From the NCBI RefSeq assembly GCF_003573695.1, contig NC_039358.1, positions 99,820,117 to 99,884,116 of the forward strand: DNA of 64,000 nucleotides. Direction: 5' to 3'. The translations under genes and the position numbers were made by a program. Origin of the DNA: Papaver somniferum. Its lineage: Eukaryota > Streptophyta > Magnoliopsida > Ranunculales > Papaveraceae. This document shows, one piece after another, positions 22,543 through 34,811 of the stretch. The notes under the pieces were generated by a model, which saw only the letters and a program-made list of their open reading frames with translations, had not been told where the DNA came from and did not search any database. Position 1 is the first letter of the stretch; each line of letters opens with the position of its first letter.

Positions 22543-23359
22543 AGATGTTTCTGTTTGATACTTCTGGACGTGAAGGAGTTAGGTTTACGTCCAGTGCTAT
22601 CTGGTTGATTGCAGAAAACGTCTCCGCCCGCTGATTCTTCGAGAGGTGTAAAAGTTCACACAAACTTTCTACTAGAGAAGCCGCTTCTTGATCCACTGGC
22701 CTCTGGTTCGTAGTGAAACTATTGACTTGAGGAGGATCGTTGTGAGGATCAGTCCCCAGTGTAGGAGTCTCCATGACAGGACCGCTCATATCTGATGTCA
22801 TCTTGATGAGGAGATGTCGTTTATCGCTTTTTTGATCAGGTCCATGTAGGCCCGCGTCGCTGAAGTACCTGCTCCGGGTGCGTTGAATGCGTTCCTTGTT
22901 GGCTCCAGGGGATGTCTTGGCTCTTGTGGCAACCGATCAGTTAATATCTTGAGAAAAATGAGTACCTCTTTCTGAGTTGCAGCCATGTACGTCTGTGCCT
23001 TAGCAAGGACTTATTGTCTCTCCATCAAATCCACCATAGTAATAGGGGCTTGTCCTCCTATGGATCCTCCGTCCCCTCGCCCTGAGGCAAGAGTGGTAGT
23101 TTCCCTGGTGACAGACAGAGGCGTTATACTTGATGAGACGCCGGGATTTGCAGCTGCTCTGGCTCTGGTGATAGGAGGCGTCACACCCAATGGAATATCT
23201 CCTCCTGCTCAGCTGGTGCTGGTGGTAGAGGACATAATTCCACGAGATACATTTATTGCATTGACAGGTAACACCACAAATCGGGATATCAACGCCGAGA
23301 GTGTTGTCGGTGCTAGCTCCGCCGGGATTGGTTGCTGATTCAGATCTAAGATCCACCAT
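22535..23359 (-). pseudogene. Gypsy gag, internally deleted
   Basis: The minus strand starts with MVDLRSESATNPGGAS at 23359, very like MVEIRSGSATNP of the plus-strand family member at 36957. A second frame (22986-22798) gives TQKEVLIFLKILTDRLPQEP, matching TQKEVLAFLKTLTERLPQES of the same copy. Frame 22801-22535 continues to the protease. The gag core with YDGTEN-EHVSRFLESLG, present in the plus-strand copy, is missing here, so there is an internal deletion. Confidence 0.8.
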
Positions 23360-23420
23360 TTTGCAATATGAACAAATTAAAATGAAATTGAAAATTGATT
23401 TTTCAACCGAGAAATTAATC

Positions 23421-23437
23421 TCCCACTGTAGTCGCCA
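23421..23437 (-). other. Primer-binding site of Gypsy element
   Basis: TGGCGACTACAGTGGGA on the minus strand, just after the LTR end. The sister family member has TGGCGACCACAGTGGGAG at 36873. This site is complementary to a tRNA ending GTCGCCA (Arg-type in plant Tat/Ogre elements). Confidence 0.8.
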
Positions 23438-23439
23438 AT

Positions 23440-25735
23440 TATTTATGGGTGAAAACTATTTCTGCCGGTTTTGGTAATTTGGGGTGTGTGGATGAGAAAT
23501 GAATCTAAACTCTAAACAAATGCACTGCACGGGAGTGCTTTTGATTCGAGAAATCAATCTATACAATTATGGCCTAAACCAAGAAATGACCGTTCCAGAC
23601 TTTCTTCGGTCACAAAGTGAAGGAGATGGGGTTGATCTTAGAGAGGGAAGCGAAGAAGGTGTTGAGATTTTGAAGGTGTTGGTAGTGTATGACTTATATC
23701 AGAAAGCTGAACTGGCTTGCAGAATGTAAGCTATCAGTTTTAGTATTTGAATACGATTGTATCAACACTAGGTTTCTGTCTTGTCTTTTTTCTTGTGGAA
23801 ATAGGGAGGAGAACCTATTTATACAAGTCATTGAGACTAACCCTCGTCTCTCGTGGGAAGTGGAGGAAGTGGAGTGATGGAGTAGTGGAGTCGTGCGTTA
23901 ATGCCACACGACCAGTCTTGCCCACTTCTCTCATCATCACTAACCGTCCATGTCTTCCTGACACGTTCTTGTGATGGCGCGTTGCACGCTGTAAACCGCC
24001 ATACCAATACCCCAGTATGTGACATGCTTGATGTCTCGAATGTGTGGATCGTGGGACCCACATAAAGTAGCATGTGATGCTAGATTAAATAACTAAGTTA
24101 TTTAGGAAGTCGATATTTATGAAATATCGTGTGTATTTTATGCATGTAATGCATCGAATATATTCAGCATGTACAAAACATCGTTTTTTTAAGCTTAACG
24201 GAGTAAGTCGCGGATTAAGCGTCTTGATATAGCATCACGTCCAGCCATCTTCGAGTGATCGTTTGGAGGTTGCGTGGGAAAGCTGCGCTTTGACCGATCA
24301 CTCTATGTGGAAGAGTGGCGGACGGTGATCATGGTGATGCTTCATTGGTCGCCTAACTCCCGTCTTAGACTGTCCGTCCAAGCTGGCAAAGTTGGACGGA
24401 CGAGATGACTTGCTACCCACATCTGCAACCGTCGGATTAGGGTTTAGGAGGTGCGCAAGCACCTACTTTCAGCTTGGTCGAATCCATGCATGGGAGATGA
24501 TTTTGGCAAGACCGACCGGGCATGCGTGTAGACGGCTTGCCGGTGTACATGTCCGTACCTTACTATCCCATGGAGATGTGATCTAAGCCACTCAATTTGT
24601 CCGGCAAAGTTGAGTGGTCGAGATCGGTTTGCAACTGGAAACCGCGCGACCATGCCTAGTTTTGGCACACGAATCGAGAAATATAGCCATGGTCGGCCTT
24701 GGCCGATTGGTCATGCATGTAGACGGGCCCACGACGATTGTGTTGACATGCTTGGGACCCTTTGAGTCTACATCTACACCCTCCATCTATGCCTGCGAAG
24801 ATGGATGGTCGCGACTGATTTGCGACACATGTGATATGCCGCAAACCCTAATTAGAGTTTCATGTTCGCGCTACTTTGGCTGGACGAATTGGAAAACTAC
24901 GTTCCTCTTTTGGGGAGGCCGACCATGTGGGGCCCACATTGGGTCGGTGGTGAACATGCCAATACCTGCCTGACGGCTATTGGTCTGATCTAAGCCATCC
25001 AAACATGCTAGTGAGGTCGGATGGTCGTGATCAATTTAAAACCTTTAGTGGAATTTCCTGCGACCCTTAAAGCATCACGCCGGCCGAACTTTGGGCTAGC
25101 GTTTGCTTCTCCCTGGCTAGGTCGTGAGGTGGTCGATTATGCAGGGGTGAAGGGGGCCCGCCAGTGTGCAGGATAACGCTTGTCCAACCGGCCATGGGAC
25201 GATCTATGTCGTCCAACCATGCCGGTGAAGTTGGACGGCCGCGATCTGTTTGAGACCGACATTGGAAGTCTTGTCTGTACGTGTTTTCCAAGCTGCTCCA
25301 TACCAGCCCAACCATCCTACTCTAGGCTAGTATAACACACCGAGAGATGTGGCCTGTACGGGTATTTCTTGCATGCCTCACTATTAACACTTGGAGATTC
25401 GTGTTACTCTGCTGAGAGCAACACTCAGTCGTCATGCCGCACTAATAATGAGAGTTCTGCGGGAACAACACGGGAAATACAAGGCTAGTCATGCATTAAT
25501 TAATAATGTTGTAAATTCACAGGGTATATGGGATTGTTGCTACATGCTCCAACCTGGATGACTTTTGTGTATTTAATTCACAGAATACTGGGATTGTTGC
25601 CACATGCTCAATTCAAGGTGAATTAGTAAAGTGAAGAAGTATTCATTACTTATCAGTGGCGTTATCCTTTGCAGGATGTCAGCGCATAAATTTGGTTTTA
25701 CAATTTTATCCCTGAACTAAAATCCACCATTAACA
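23440..25735 (-). repeat. 5' LTR of Gypsy element
   Basis: A 2296-bp LTR, on the minus strand TGTTAATGGTGG...CCCATAAATA; the terminal CA has mutated to TA. It shows the uninterrupted version of the site (TGTGGGGCCCACATTGGG near 24938) at which the young element entered the other LTR. TATA box at 23815-23823. Confidence 0.88.
23815..23823 (-). promoter_or_regulatory. TATA box of Gypsy 5' LTR
   Basis: TATAAATAG on the minus strand, same context as in the 3' LTR and the plus-strand copy. Confidence 0.65.
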
Positions 25736-26816
25736 TACACATACGCTTGATTCCAAAATTCAACAACACAATAACATGTATACATTGAATTCATAAATCC
25801 CGTTGTTGACATTATAATAACAAAGCTAATACTCACCCTAAAGGTAAAATAGGTATATTTTCCATACGCACATCTTTGTTATTCCATCATCATATGATAT
25901 GTTACTCCCCCTTAGTCTATGCTTTACTCTTCTCGTTAGATATAATGTTTAAGCACCATTGTCCTTTCCTTAGGGATACCAAATCAATATCAATATCACT
26001 TGTTTACTCCATATATTTCTCCCCCTTTTTGTCAGAAAAGGACAAAGGTATGAGCAAATAAAGGACAAACCAAAAGGATCTTACAAATCTTATAAAGAGA
26101 CTTGCAACACCGAAAGGATCTTACAAATCTTAAGCACGAGGGTTCCACGCACCATTTTTGATAATCAATATCAAAACCGAAACTACAAAGTAAGTTTGTT
26201 TTGATATGTTACCAAGGAAACAATTGCCCGAAGCAATTTTCCCTAATAGTTTAGCAAACCAAAAATCGACTAAGCACCTTAGTTCCTCGCTAAAACGATT
26301 GCACAAATACAATCGCTTGTTCGATAAGACCAAAATAAAGTTCAGAATTAACTTTATTTTTCTCATCAGGCTCTAGTTATTCTCATCAATAACTTAGACC
26401 TTTCACTTTTAAACAAGACAAGTTCTAAGTTAGTTAACTAGCATTTCTTGTTAAGGCATTCGATTAGACTTGAATAACCGAAACCTCCACTTTGATAAGT
26501 CTAACGAAGATCAGAATTAACTTAGTTTCTATTATCCGCAATCGAATTGGACTAACCAATTCATCCCGAAAACCTTTTCTTTTGTTAAGCCATAAACAAT
26601 TCATACAAACCAAATAAATCAACTTGCATAATTATTTACCTCAACCGGAAGCAATTGAAACAACATAGACAATAAAGTACCGCAATTGCACCGAAATTTC
26701 GTAAGCCTAAACAATTGATACCAAACAATAAAGCAAGATAACAATAGTTTTTCTTAACTGGAAACAATTGAATCACACACACATTCATACACAAATAATG
26801 GAATAAACATCAATTG
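25736..26816 (-). other. Outer Copia element, internal 3' part
   Basis: There is no intact ORF. On the minus strand two G-rich purine blocks stand out: AAAAAGGGGGAGAAATATA (about 26020-26001) and CTAAGGGGGAGTAACATA (about 25917-25900). Such GGGGGAG blocks are common downstream of coding sequence in plant Copia elements, which agrees with its place in the outer element. The last five bases AATTG (26812-26816) are the target duplication of the next solo LTR. Confidence 0.5.
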
Positions 26817-29231
26817 TGAAAAAGCGGGGGTCTAACAACACCACCCAATAATTCGGTTAGCAATCTGTATGGACAAACTCAGAAATACTTTGCTAGAGAA
26901 TCAACTAGATAGTCAGACTCAATCTAGATTTAAGTATCTCAAGGAGTGAATATCTCTCACTTGTTTTGATTTACTCAAGCTAAAACAATAACAAGTCTTT
27001 AATCAAACACAAGGAATAACTTGGACGGTACCAAAGACCAATATCCAAGGATCAATCAATATCAATCAACAACCAAAGGTTGGATTTCCAATTGATGATC
27101 TTTAACGCACAACCTGTATCATTTCAATTATATAAAATATAATGCGGAAAAGAAATAACACAGACACCAGAAGTTTTGTTAACGAGGAAACCGCAAATGC
27201 AGAAAAAAACCCCGGGACCTAGTCCAGATTGAATACACATTGTATTAAGCCGCTACAGACACTAGCCTACTACAAGCTAACTTCGGACTGGACTATAGTT
27301 GAACCCCAATAAGTCTCCCACTAATTCAAGGTACAATTGTACTCCTACGCCTCTGATCCCAGCAGGATGTTGCGCACTTGATTCCCTTAGCTGATCTCAC
27401 CCACAACTAAGAGTTGCTGCAACCCAAAATCGCAGACTTATTAAAGGATAAATTTGTCTCCCACAGAAAAACCCTAGGTTTTTGTTTCGTCTTAAGATAT
27501 AAAATCAAGGTGAACAGGAACCAATTGATAATCCGGTATTATATTCCCGAAGAATAGCCTAGATTAATCAATCACCTCTCAACAATCCTTCTTGACTACA
27601 CAAGCGGTTTGTCGAGGAATCACAAACAGTGAGACAAAGATGTTTGTGACTTCTTTATCTTGCCTATCGGAGAACTCTCACGATGTCAAGCCAATCAATA
27701 GATTGTACTCGTACGATAGAAGATGCAAGATCAGATCACACAACTACGATAAAAGTAGTATCGGCCTGGCTTCACAATCCCAATGAAGTCTTTAAGTCGT
27801 TAACCTGGTTTTAGAGAAGAAAACCAAAGGTTAAAGGAGAATCGACTCTAGCGAGCGCACTAGTATCACACAGACGTGTGGGGATTAGTTTTGCACAATA
27901 CTAGATGTCTCCTTTATATAGCCTTCAAATCAGGGTTTTGCCTTAGTTACAAAGCAATCCATATTCACCGTTAGATGAAAACCTGATTTAGATTCAGGCT
28001 AATATTTCTCAACCGTTAGATTGAAAACTTAGCTTGTCACACACACTTGGGTAGACGTTTACTGGGTTTGTGAAAATCGTGCCCAAACGTGTACGTGTAT
28101 GTTGGTTCAACATAGTAACCCAAAAGGTTAACCATATGAGAAATTCATATTAACCTAGTTCTTCTTCACCATAACTAGTTCAATTGACTCAAATGAACTA
28201 GTTAGAGAGTTGTTCAATTGCTATGAGATCTTATGTAACTACACAAGACACAATTGGAACAAAGATGATTCGATTCGATCGAATCGGCTCATGAACTTTA
28301 TAGCCACGGTTTGCATAAAGCATTCCTTAGTAATTTAAGTTTCATGTTCAGAGCACATCTTTAGATCATAACCACTTAAGCTCACAAACAAGTTCGCGGA
28401 CTTAAGGCAACCGGCAGAGTTTTCCAAACTCAGCAGAAAATCTCGGCAAAGAGACTTCTGCCATTTCGCGGACTAGGTTCACGGACTAAACACGCAAACG
28501 AGTTTTTGGAAAATCCCAGCAGAAATTATCTGTAAGAGAACTTCCGTCAGTTCGCACCGCGAGCAGAGCGAGAGAAGTAAGTGGGCTGACTGAGTTCGCA
28601 AACTGAGTTTGCGGACTTGGAAAAGCCAATTCCTCCGGTTTCTCTCAATCAACAAAGTTCGAAAACTTCGGATTAAGGAATACATGGTTATGTAATCTAA
28701 ACTCTCATTCCAATCATTGAGACATTCTCAGAGGACGTTATATAGCCGTTATTCACAGACCGTTTCACGTCAGAGCAATTCTCAAAGTAATTGAAACTTT
28801 TCATGACTTTCGTCACTAGGTGAAGATAAACTTGATCAAAGCGAAACGCTTTACCAACACACGATTTCGAGAAAAATATAAGTAGTGAATACTCAGCTCG
28901 AAATGTCAAATGTGTATGATCCAGTCTATATAGCATACGACTTTTTGTCTCATAAGAAGTAGGAGATAGAATAGATAGACTTTTGAGTGATAGATAAGTT
29001 CAAGTCTCCACATACCTTTTTGTCGATGAAGTTCCACGGTTCCTTGAGTAGATCTTCGTCGTTGTATGATGAATCGCCATGAATTCCTTGAGCTCAACTA
29101 CACTTTTCTATCCTAGTCCGAGACTTAGCTATAATAGACTAGAAATCAAGACTCATAGTTCTGATCACTAACATTGACAAACATGCTTGATATAGCAACG
29201 CATGCGAGGTCGACCGAGCTATGCTCTAACA
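26817..29231 (-). mobile_element. Solo LTR, Copia-type, 2415 bp
   Basis: On the minus strand it starts TGTTAGAGCATAGCTCGG and ends CCCCCGCTTTTTCA. A perfect 5-bp duplication AATTG flanks it (26812-26816, 29232-29236). No internal sequence or partner LTR adjoins, so it is a solo LTR left by LTR-LTR recombination. A TATATAAA box lies at 27913-27920 (minus). It shares the GTTAACGAGGAAACCGCAAA block (near 27179) and the TAGAGCATAGCTCGG start with the other Copia-type LTRs here, so the families are related. Confidence 0.92.
27913..27920 (-). promoter_or_regulatory. TATA box of solo LTR
   Basis: TATATAAA on the minus strand, about 1.3 kb into the 2.4-kb LTR. Confidence 0.55.
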
Positions 29232-29236
29232 AATTG

Positions 29237-30540
29237 TACCGAAATTTTGTTAAGCAAAAGCAATAAACATATGCAATAAAATCATGCTTTTCTTAAACAG
29301 GAAAACGATTAACTAACAAATTCGTTACCTCAAGTTCCGCATCCACTTCTCAATTTCTTCGCATCTTTCAGGGGAGGAATATCATTATGTTGTCATCCTC
29401 TTGCAAAAAAAAAGAACAACAACAAACACCAAACTTTACCAGAGAAAGGTTGAAAATCGGTTTTAACTAATGCGATGCAAAAGTTGAAAACCCGAAACAC
29501 ATATGCTTTTATGCATAACCAAAATCGATTCAACATATTGTGAGTTTTTCACATATTGTGTCAATCAGAACCCCTCATGATCCTTTGATAAAGCCTACCA
29601 ACATGGGCTAGAACTCAATCCCGCTAAATCAAAAAGTCACCCAAACCATAAGGGTTCACACATTATGAGATCGAATATTAAGGTCATGAGAACCGAAATC
29701 AGACATCCCATAAACATACATAGCAATAATATAAAGCATTCATGTTGGAAACAATGCACAAAAAACAGATTACACAATAATGAATCTCAAACAGCTGAGT
29801 CGCGGACTAAGTTGCTATCTTTAAGGTGTTTCGTGACTCTGCCTCTTGATTGTGCTAGCAGTCAATTCTTTGTCGAAAACCCTATGGGATAAAACAGTTG
29901 CAGATACTCTCTTGTGTCGATTTCTCTGCACCTTGAGAAATCGAACCAACTATCACTCTTTCTAACACTTGCTCAGAACTCAATAGATGTAAAACTATAT
30001 GTTTTCATCCTCTATGAAAACTGGTCTTATATAACTCAAGAGAATCAATCAAATTTTAATGAAAATAAATTCTGAGTAACTATCCTCAATTAACCTTCCG
30101 TAACAGTTAGAAAACGGGCAGAATATATTGCCAAGATTAAAGACAATTAATTAGAGAATAATTACCTTAAAACGTTTTTCAAAACCAAAAGTCAAATGTG
30201 CAAAAAATAAGTTTTTTGAATCACAGGCCTCCCAAGACCCCCAAGGCTCCAAGTCCCTGCTCTCCCGGATTTTATTAAATACATATACATATATAAATAT
30301 ACCTAGTCAAATGCATGGGGTGAAACTTGAACTCAAGTCTATAGTGTGGGAGCCCAAAATAATACCACCACACTATCTCTCTAACTTTTTGGTACAATAT
30401 TACAAAACTATATTTTTAAATATATATCCCAACAATTCAAGCACATGCTATGTAATCAAAAACTATCACAAGAAAAAATATAAAATAATAATTTTATTCA
30501 TAATAAGATAGTTTTATTCAAAATAGACCTTATACAATTA
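29237..30540 (-). other. Outer element internal region, possible older LTR piece
   Basis: There is no protein that I recognise. On the minus strand TTATATAAG (about 30041-30033) is followed by sequence resembling a transcribed leader, so an older LTR fragment is possible. At 30220-30400 a stretch with GAAACTTGAACTCAAG and nearby A/T-rich sequence looks unrelated to the rest, and may be another small insertion. Confidence 0.35.
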
Positions 30541-30599
30541 TTGAAAGAAATCAAAAACTGATGTCTATTTTTCTGAGATTAAGTATTACAACATATAAC

Positions 30600-31925
30600 T
30601 TAATCCTTAGAATTGCTCTCATTATTCACCGAAGGTTCCTCAGTGATCTGATCTTTTAGTCTTCTCTTTTCTTTCAGATGATTGAGTCTCTTTTTCAAGA
30701 GATTTACTTCCACGATCAACTTTAAGAGTTTTGACTCAAGCAGATTTTCATTCAAAATTGCAGTTTCCATTAGTTCACGAGCAACTTCAAATCTCCCATC
30801 AACATAAGCATAATTTCAAAAGAAATATGATTCTTTTTATGTTCTTTTGAGAAATAGCATTTGAGCTCAACTTGAAAGGTTTCAAAGTTGAGATTCAACA
30901 TCAATAGTATTTTCACCCATCTTTGACCACAGACAACATAGACGAAAGAATTGGTCCTATAGATGGTTTATACAAGGAATCAAACTTGGTTTCCAAGATT
31001 GAGATACCTAATCAAGGTATATTATTTGTGAAAATATACACTTTCGGAAACATCATAAGAATTTTTACGACCCAGTATGGAGTGAGCTTGTGATAGCTCA
31101 GCATTTGTGGAACATGATCCATCATGATATTTTCGGATATCTTTCCTTTTGGGATTCTTCCAAGAATAAACTTCTTTTACTGTGCCACAACTGGAATGAT
31201 CTGATTTAACAGAATGATCACTTCGATGAACATGATCTTAAGCGTGACTTGAAGTTTTTTGAGTTGTGAAATAACCAGAACTCTTATATCGACCTAGGAA
31301 TTCATTAGAATAAGACAACATCATTTGATGAGATTGTTTCCTGGATTCTATTTTAGACAGTTGATCAACAACAAAACAACATGATCTGAACTCATTTGTT
31401 TTGTTGTACTTGGGTTGATCTTTCTCTCTGTTTAGAAGATAATCATGTCAAATGATCTTGACTGAATACTAGTCAAAGGATTACCCCTTAAATCACATCT
31501 TTTTTTATTCTTGTAGATGGTTAGGCTATTATAATCATGATGTTGTATATTAGTTAATAGATTCTGGAGATTAGAATCACATATCCTTGTTTTAATTAAA
31601 TATACCCTGTTTGGCTTGAACAATTTCAAGTCCTTTAGATTCAGCATCTTCATGAATCAAAGATTCTCTGACGATCTTCTCGGCAGATGTATAATATATA
31701 TTATCCTTTAGATTATATTTTTCAGCAAGCTTTCTGAATCCCATTACTGTCATCTGAATCTGACTTATTTGTCACAAGTATTTGTTCTCGTATTAACTCA
31801 TCATGGTTGATATTTCCTGAGTTGTGTTCCACAAGTGATCTAACAACGTTGAGTTTTTTATCAGGTTCTGAAAACAAACATCATTTCTGAAGTATATCAT
31901 CTTCTTGCTCTACGTTAACTGAATC
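30600..31925 (-). pseudogene. Degenerate gag-like ORF of the outer element
   Basis: The minus strand carries several collinear open pieces in different frames. The most C-terminal piece, ending at TAA 30602-30600, reads AYVDGRFEVARELMETAILN followed by a leucine/lysine-rich, coiled-coil-like tail and an Asn/Glu-rich end. The upstream piece, near 31950, begins close to the primer site. No zinc knuckle, protease or RT is visible. I infer a structural (gag-like) protein from position only. Confidence 0.45.
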
Positions 31926-31993
31926 ACTCGTTAGATTCATTTTCTCATAGGTTAGATCACACCAAACATAGATTGTTAGATTTTTTGTGTTTG

Positions 31994-32008
31994 CCTGCTC
32001 TGATACCA
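31994..32008 (-). other. Primer-binding site of outer Copia element
   Basis: TGGTATCAGAGCAGG on the minus strand, separated by two bases from the LTR end TTTTCA at 32011. TGGTATCAGAGC is the standard initiator-Met-tRNA primer site of plant Copia elements. Confidence 0.85.
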
Positions 32009-32010
32009 AG

Positions 32011-34811
32011 TGAAAAGACGAGGGTACCCAAATACACCACAATCTTTTATTTTGATCACAACCTATACAAGACCCACTGTGTATGAACCTCTTAGAGATA
32101 CAATCACTCATGGAATATTTCAACACAGTGTCCACTTGATATAGGGTTAGTCCTAACTGGCCAAGCTCGTGAATTAAATATCAAAGGCAAGTGGAGAAAA
32201 CCAATACACTTTGTGTGATTGTCTATGGATATGGAATCGAGACAATACAACAACAAAGTGATCACTTGATAAAAGGTACGGAAATAACCGAAACCAATGG
32301 GATCAATATCAAGTGCCCCTGTTAACGTACAAAGTGAAATTTACTTTAATTATAATAAAACAATTATAATGCGAAAATGAAAAGTAAATGGCACAACAAG
32401 ATTTTGTTAACGAGGAAACCGCAAATGCAGAAACCAACTTCGTATAGTTGAGACCAAGCAACTAAACATATAGTTCACCTACTTCCGTCTGTATCCTGCA
32501 CCTCCAACTTGCAATAAGTCACGCACTTGGAACAATTCCTTTGGATCGTATTCCAAACAGTAAAGGAACAACAAATCTTTTCGGTAACAACGCTTTTCAA
32601 CTAAGTGATATGAGTTTGACAAAAGGTTGTTCTGTTTATCCCAATAAACTCCTTTGTCAGGTCCTTAGATCTATCCAATAACAATTACCAAAGTAATTGT
32701 CAAGATTTTGCAATCAATACTTTGAATCACAAAGAATTGTATTGATGCCGATCTACACAACTAATCAATCAAATCTATCACAAAGATAAACCGATTATAG
32801 TTGGATCCTTTTCCAGCCGAAACAAGTTTTGTTCACACCAAAGATTATGAACCCAAATATCTTCTTTGTCTTCAGATCTTCTTTGATCTTCAATAAACAC
32901 CTGCACACAATCAACTTGAATCTCTTGTGATCAATCACACACAGAATGGAGTCTGTTAACAATGGATTATCACAAGACGTCTTTAGAACTACAAACAGTC
33001 TAAATATCCCCGTCAGAACTTCGATCTAGTTTGAGTGAATCTTATATCAGAAGAGAAGATTCTCAAGCATAAACAAACTAGGTGCAATCAAAGTTCAACA
33101 ACCGTTAGTCAATCAAATCAATCGAAAACTAATAATAAACTGCAATTTAGTTTCTCATCAACGGTACTAATAGATCTTCTCAATCCCAAAGAAGTCTTTA
33201 AACCGAGCGGCCGCAAGAGAATTTTCCTAATTAGGTTACTTTCCTCTCCGAATAGGCGGCTCCACCAGTAACCACACAACTAGGTAGTTTTGCTGGCTCT
33301 GAGGATTAGTTTGCTTGAAATGCAAACTTCAATATTTATATACCAAGGAAAAGGAAGTTTGGACACCAAGGAATTTCTAAAACCGAATATTACAAAAGAT
33401 ATGCAATAAACACCAAATCGTTTTTCATAATTCCTGGAAATGCTTTGTCCAATTAATGACCGAAATCTCAGTAGAAAATCTCCAACTAGTAAATGCACAT
33501 TACTAATTTTTATTTTCTAAAGATATGCATTTTAATTGCTGGAAATTAAAAGCATATAAAACTAAAAACCTTAATTAAAAGATTCTCAATTTATTTCGAT
33601 CCAGGATTCTCCTTTAGCTATTAAGGAATATCTTTGAACAATAAAAGATAAGAGTTATTGCACATGTTCAAAGTATGTCGACATCTTTACTTTGTAAATC
33701 CTTTTTTATATTTACAATCTTGGAATCGATTTGCCACACTTCCAAACAAGTTTAGAATTGGTTCATCTGACTTCTAAGAACTATGTGATTGATTATCGAA
33801 TCACAAATCATGGGTTTCACAGTTCTACCAAAACAAGTTTCAGTTCTACCTCCATGTGGGTACTAGAATTAGTCACACTAGTTACCAAAACTTGGTTGAC
33901 TAGGTACTAGGATCGGTTCCCACATATATATGGTATCTAACTTGTATTTGTTGCACATGTTCATAGGATTGGTTCCCAATAACTAAAAACTTGTTGCACC
34001 TCTTACAAGGATCGATTACCCTTTTGTGATCGATTGCACCTCTTACTAGGATCGGTCCCCCAATGTCTAGAGTTGGTCATATCAATTACAACAAATCGAT
34101 CATACCATCTCAGGTGATTACCTAAGATCGGTTTCACTAATAAAATTCATACCAATACAAAAGTCGGGCCTTGTTAATAGTTTTACCAAGAACATAAGCA
34201 AGTCATGAGCGGTTATACTAAACACACATATTGACAATCCAAAGATTTGCAATGAATAACAATACCAACAAGCCTAGCGTTTTCCCTTTCGATTCATAAA
34301 ACAAGTTTATGAGTTGTACTTCCTTTAACCTAATGTAAAACATTGTTTCCTAGGACGAAATATTCACCCATACCCATACATAATCACAATAGCATTCATA
34401 CGATTATGTCGATATCTTATATACGAAGTTCAAAAGATAAGCGTTATACTTCGTATTGTATTCCTCAATACTATGTCTAACTAGAGTATAATCATTCACA
34501 GCTTCAAAATTATGTTTTCAATATGCACGACTTGAAAGATACGTTAGGGAATGAAACAGTTCAAGTCAAATATTACTAACCTCAAGTGGAAGAATTATGT
34601 CGTCGTTGTAGCTCCTTACTTCTTCAAATTCTTCAAGTCTTCACGTAATACTTGTAATGTCTCATATCCTAATACTTTCAAGCTAACCTATACGAAGTTG
34701 ACTCTAGTAAATAATCAAGCGACTCTTTAAATGATTTTTGGTTCACTAAAATATGACAACCAAACTTGACATACCAACGCTTGGTGGGTTCAACCGAGTT
34801 ATGCTCTTAAT
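32011..34811 (-). repeat. 5' LTR of the outer Copia-type element
   Basis: About 2.8 kb, collinear with 6147-9003. A TATATAAA box is intact at 33335-33342 (minus). The outer boundary reads CTCTTAATCAATTGG on the plus strand. An end at 34811 gives a CAATT duplication, while an end at 34813 would restore a TG start, so the boundary is uncertain by two bases. Confidence 0.78.
33335..33342 (-). promoter_or_regulatory. TATA box of outer element 5' LTR
   Basis: TATATAAA on the minus strand. The equivalent site in the 3' LTR copy is mutated. Confidence 0.5.

Larger units (their letters stand above)
9080..25735 (-). mobile_element. Ty3/Gypsy element (Arg-type PBS), interrupted by a younger element
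   Basis: This is a minus-strand element. Its 5' LTR is 23440-25735 and its 3' LTR is 9080-10550 plus 18457-19527. A primer-binding site TGGCGACTACAGTGGGAG lies three bases from the 5' LTR. The purine tract CAGGGGACTTAA abuts the 3' LTR at 19528-19540. Flanks are TACAT (9075-9079) and TACAC (25736-25740), a one-mismatch target duplication. The internal region is only 3.9 kb: broken gag, protease and the first part of RT. The rest of pol is deleted. A TGGCGAC primer site is complementary to a tRNA ending GTCGCCA and is used by plant Tat/Ogre-type elements, so that branch is likely. Confidence 0.85.
6147..34811 (-). mobile_element. Copia-type non-autonomous LTR element, heavily nested
   Basis: Two long, closely similar, same-orientation repeats (6147 to about 9003 and 32011-34811, each ~2.8 kb) are interpreted as the 3' and 5' LTRs of one minus-strand element. 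Next to the right-hand LTR is a primer-binding site reading TGGTATCAGAGCAGG on the minus strand, two bases after the LTR end CTTTTCA. Next to the left-hand LTR is a purine-rich stretch (AATGAGGAGA on the minus strand). CAATT occurs at 6142-6146 and at 34812-34816 as a possible target duplication. Removing the inserted Gypsy element and solo LTR leaves about 3.9 kb of internal sequence with no RT, integrase or RNase H. The exact start of the LTR (TG) is unclear at both copies, so pairing as one element is an inference. Confidence 0.65.

Noticed and set aside
30220..30400. A second SINE suggested by GAAACTTGAACTCAAG
   Set aside because: Only a weak B-box-like match and no A box at the right distance.
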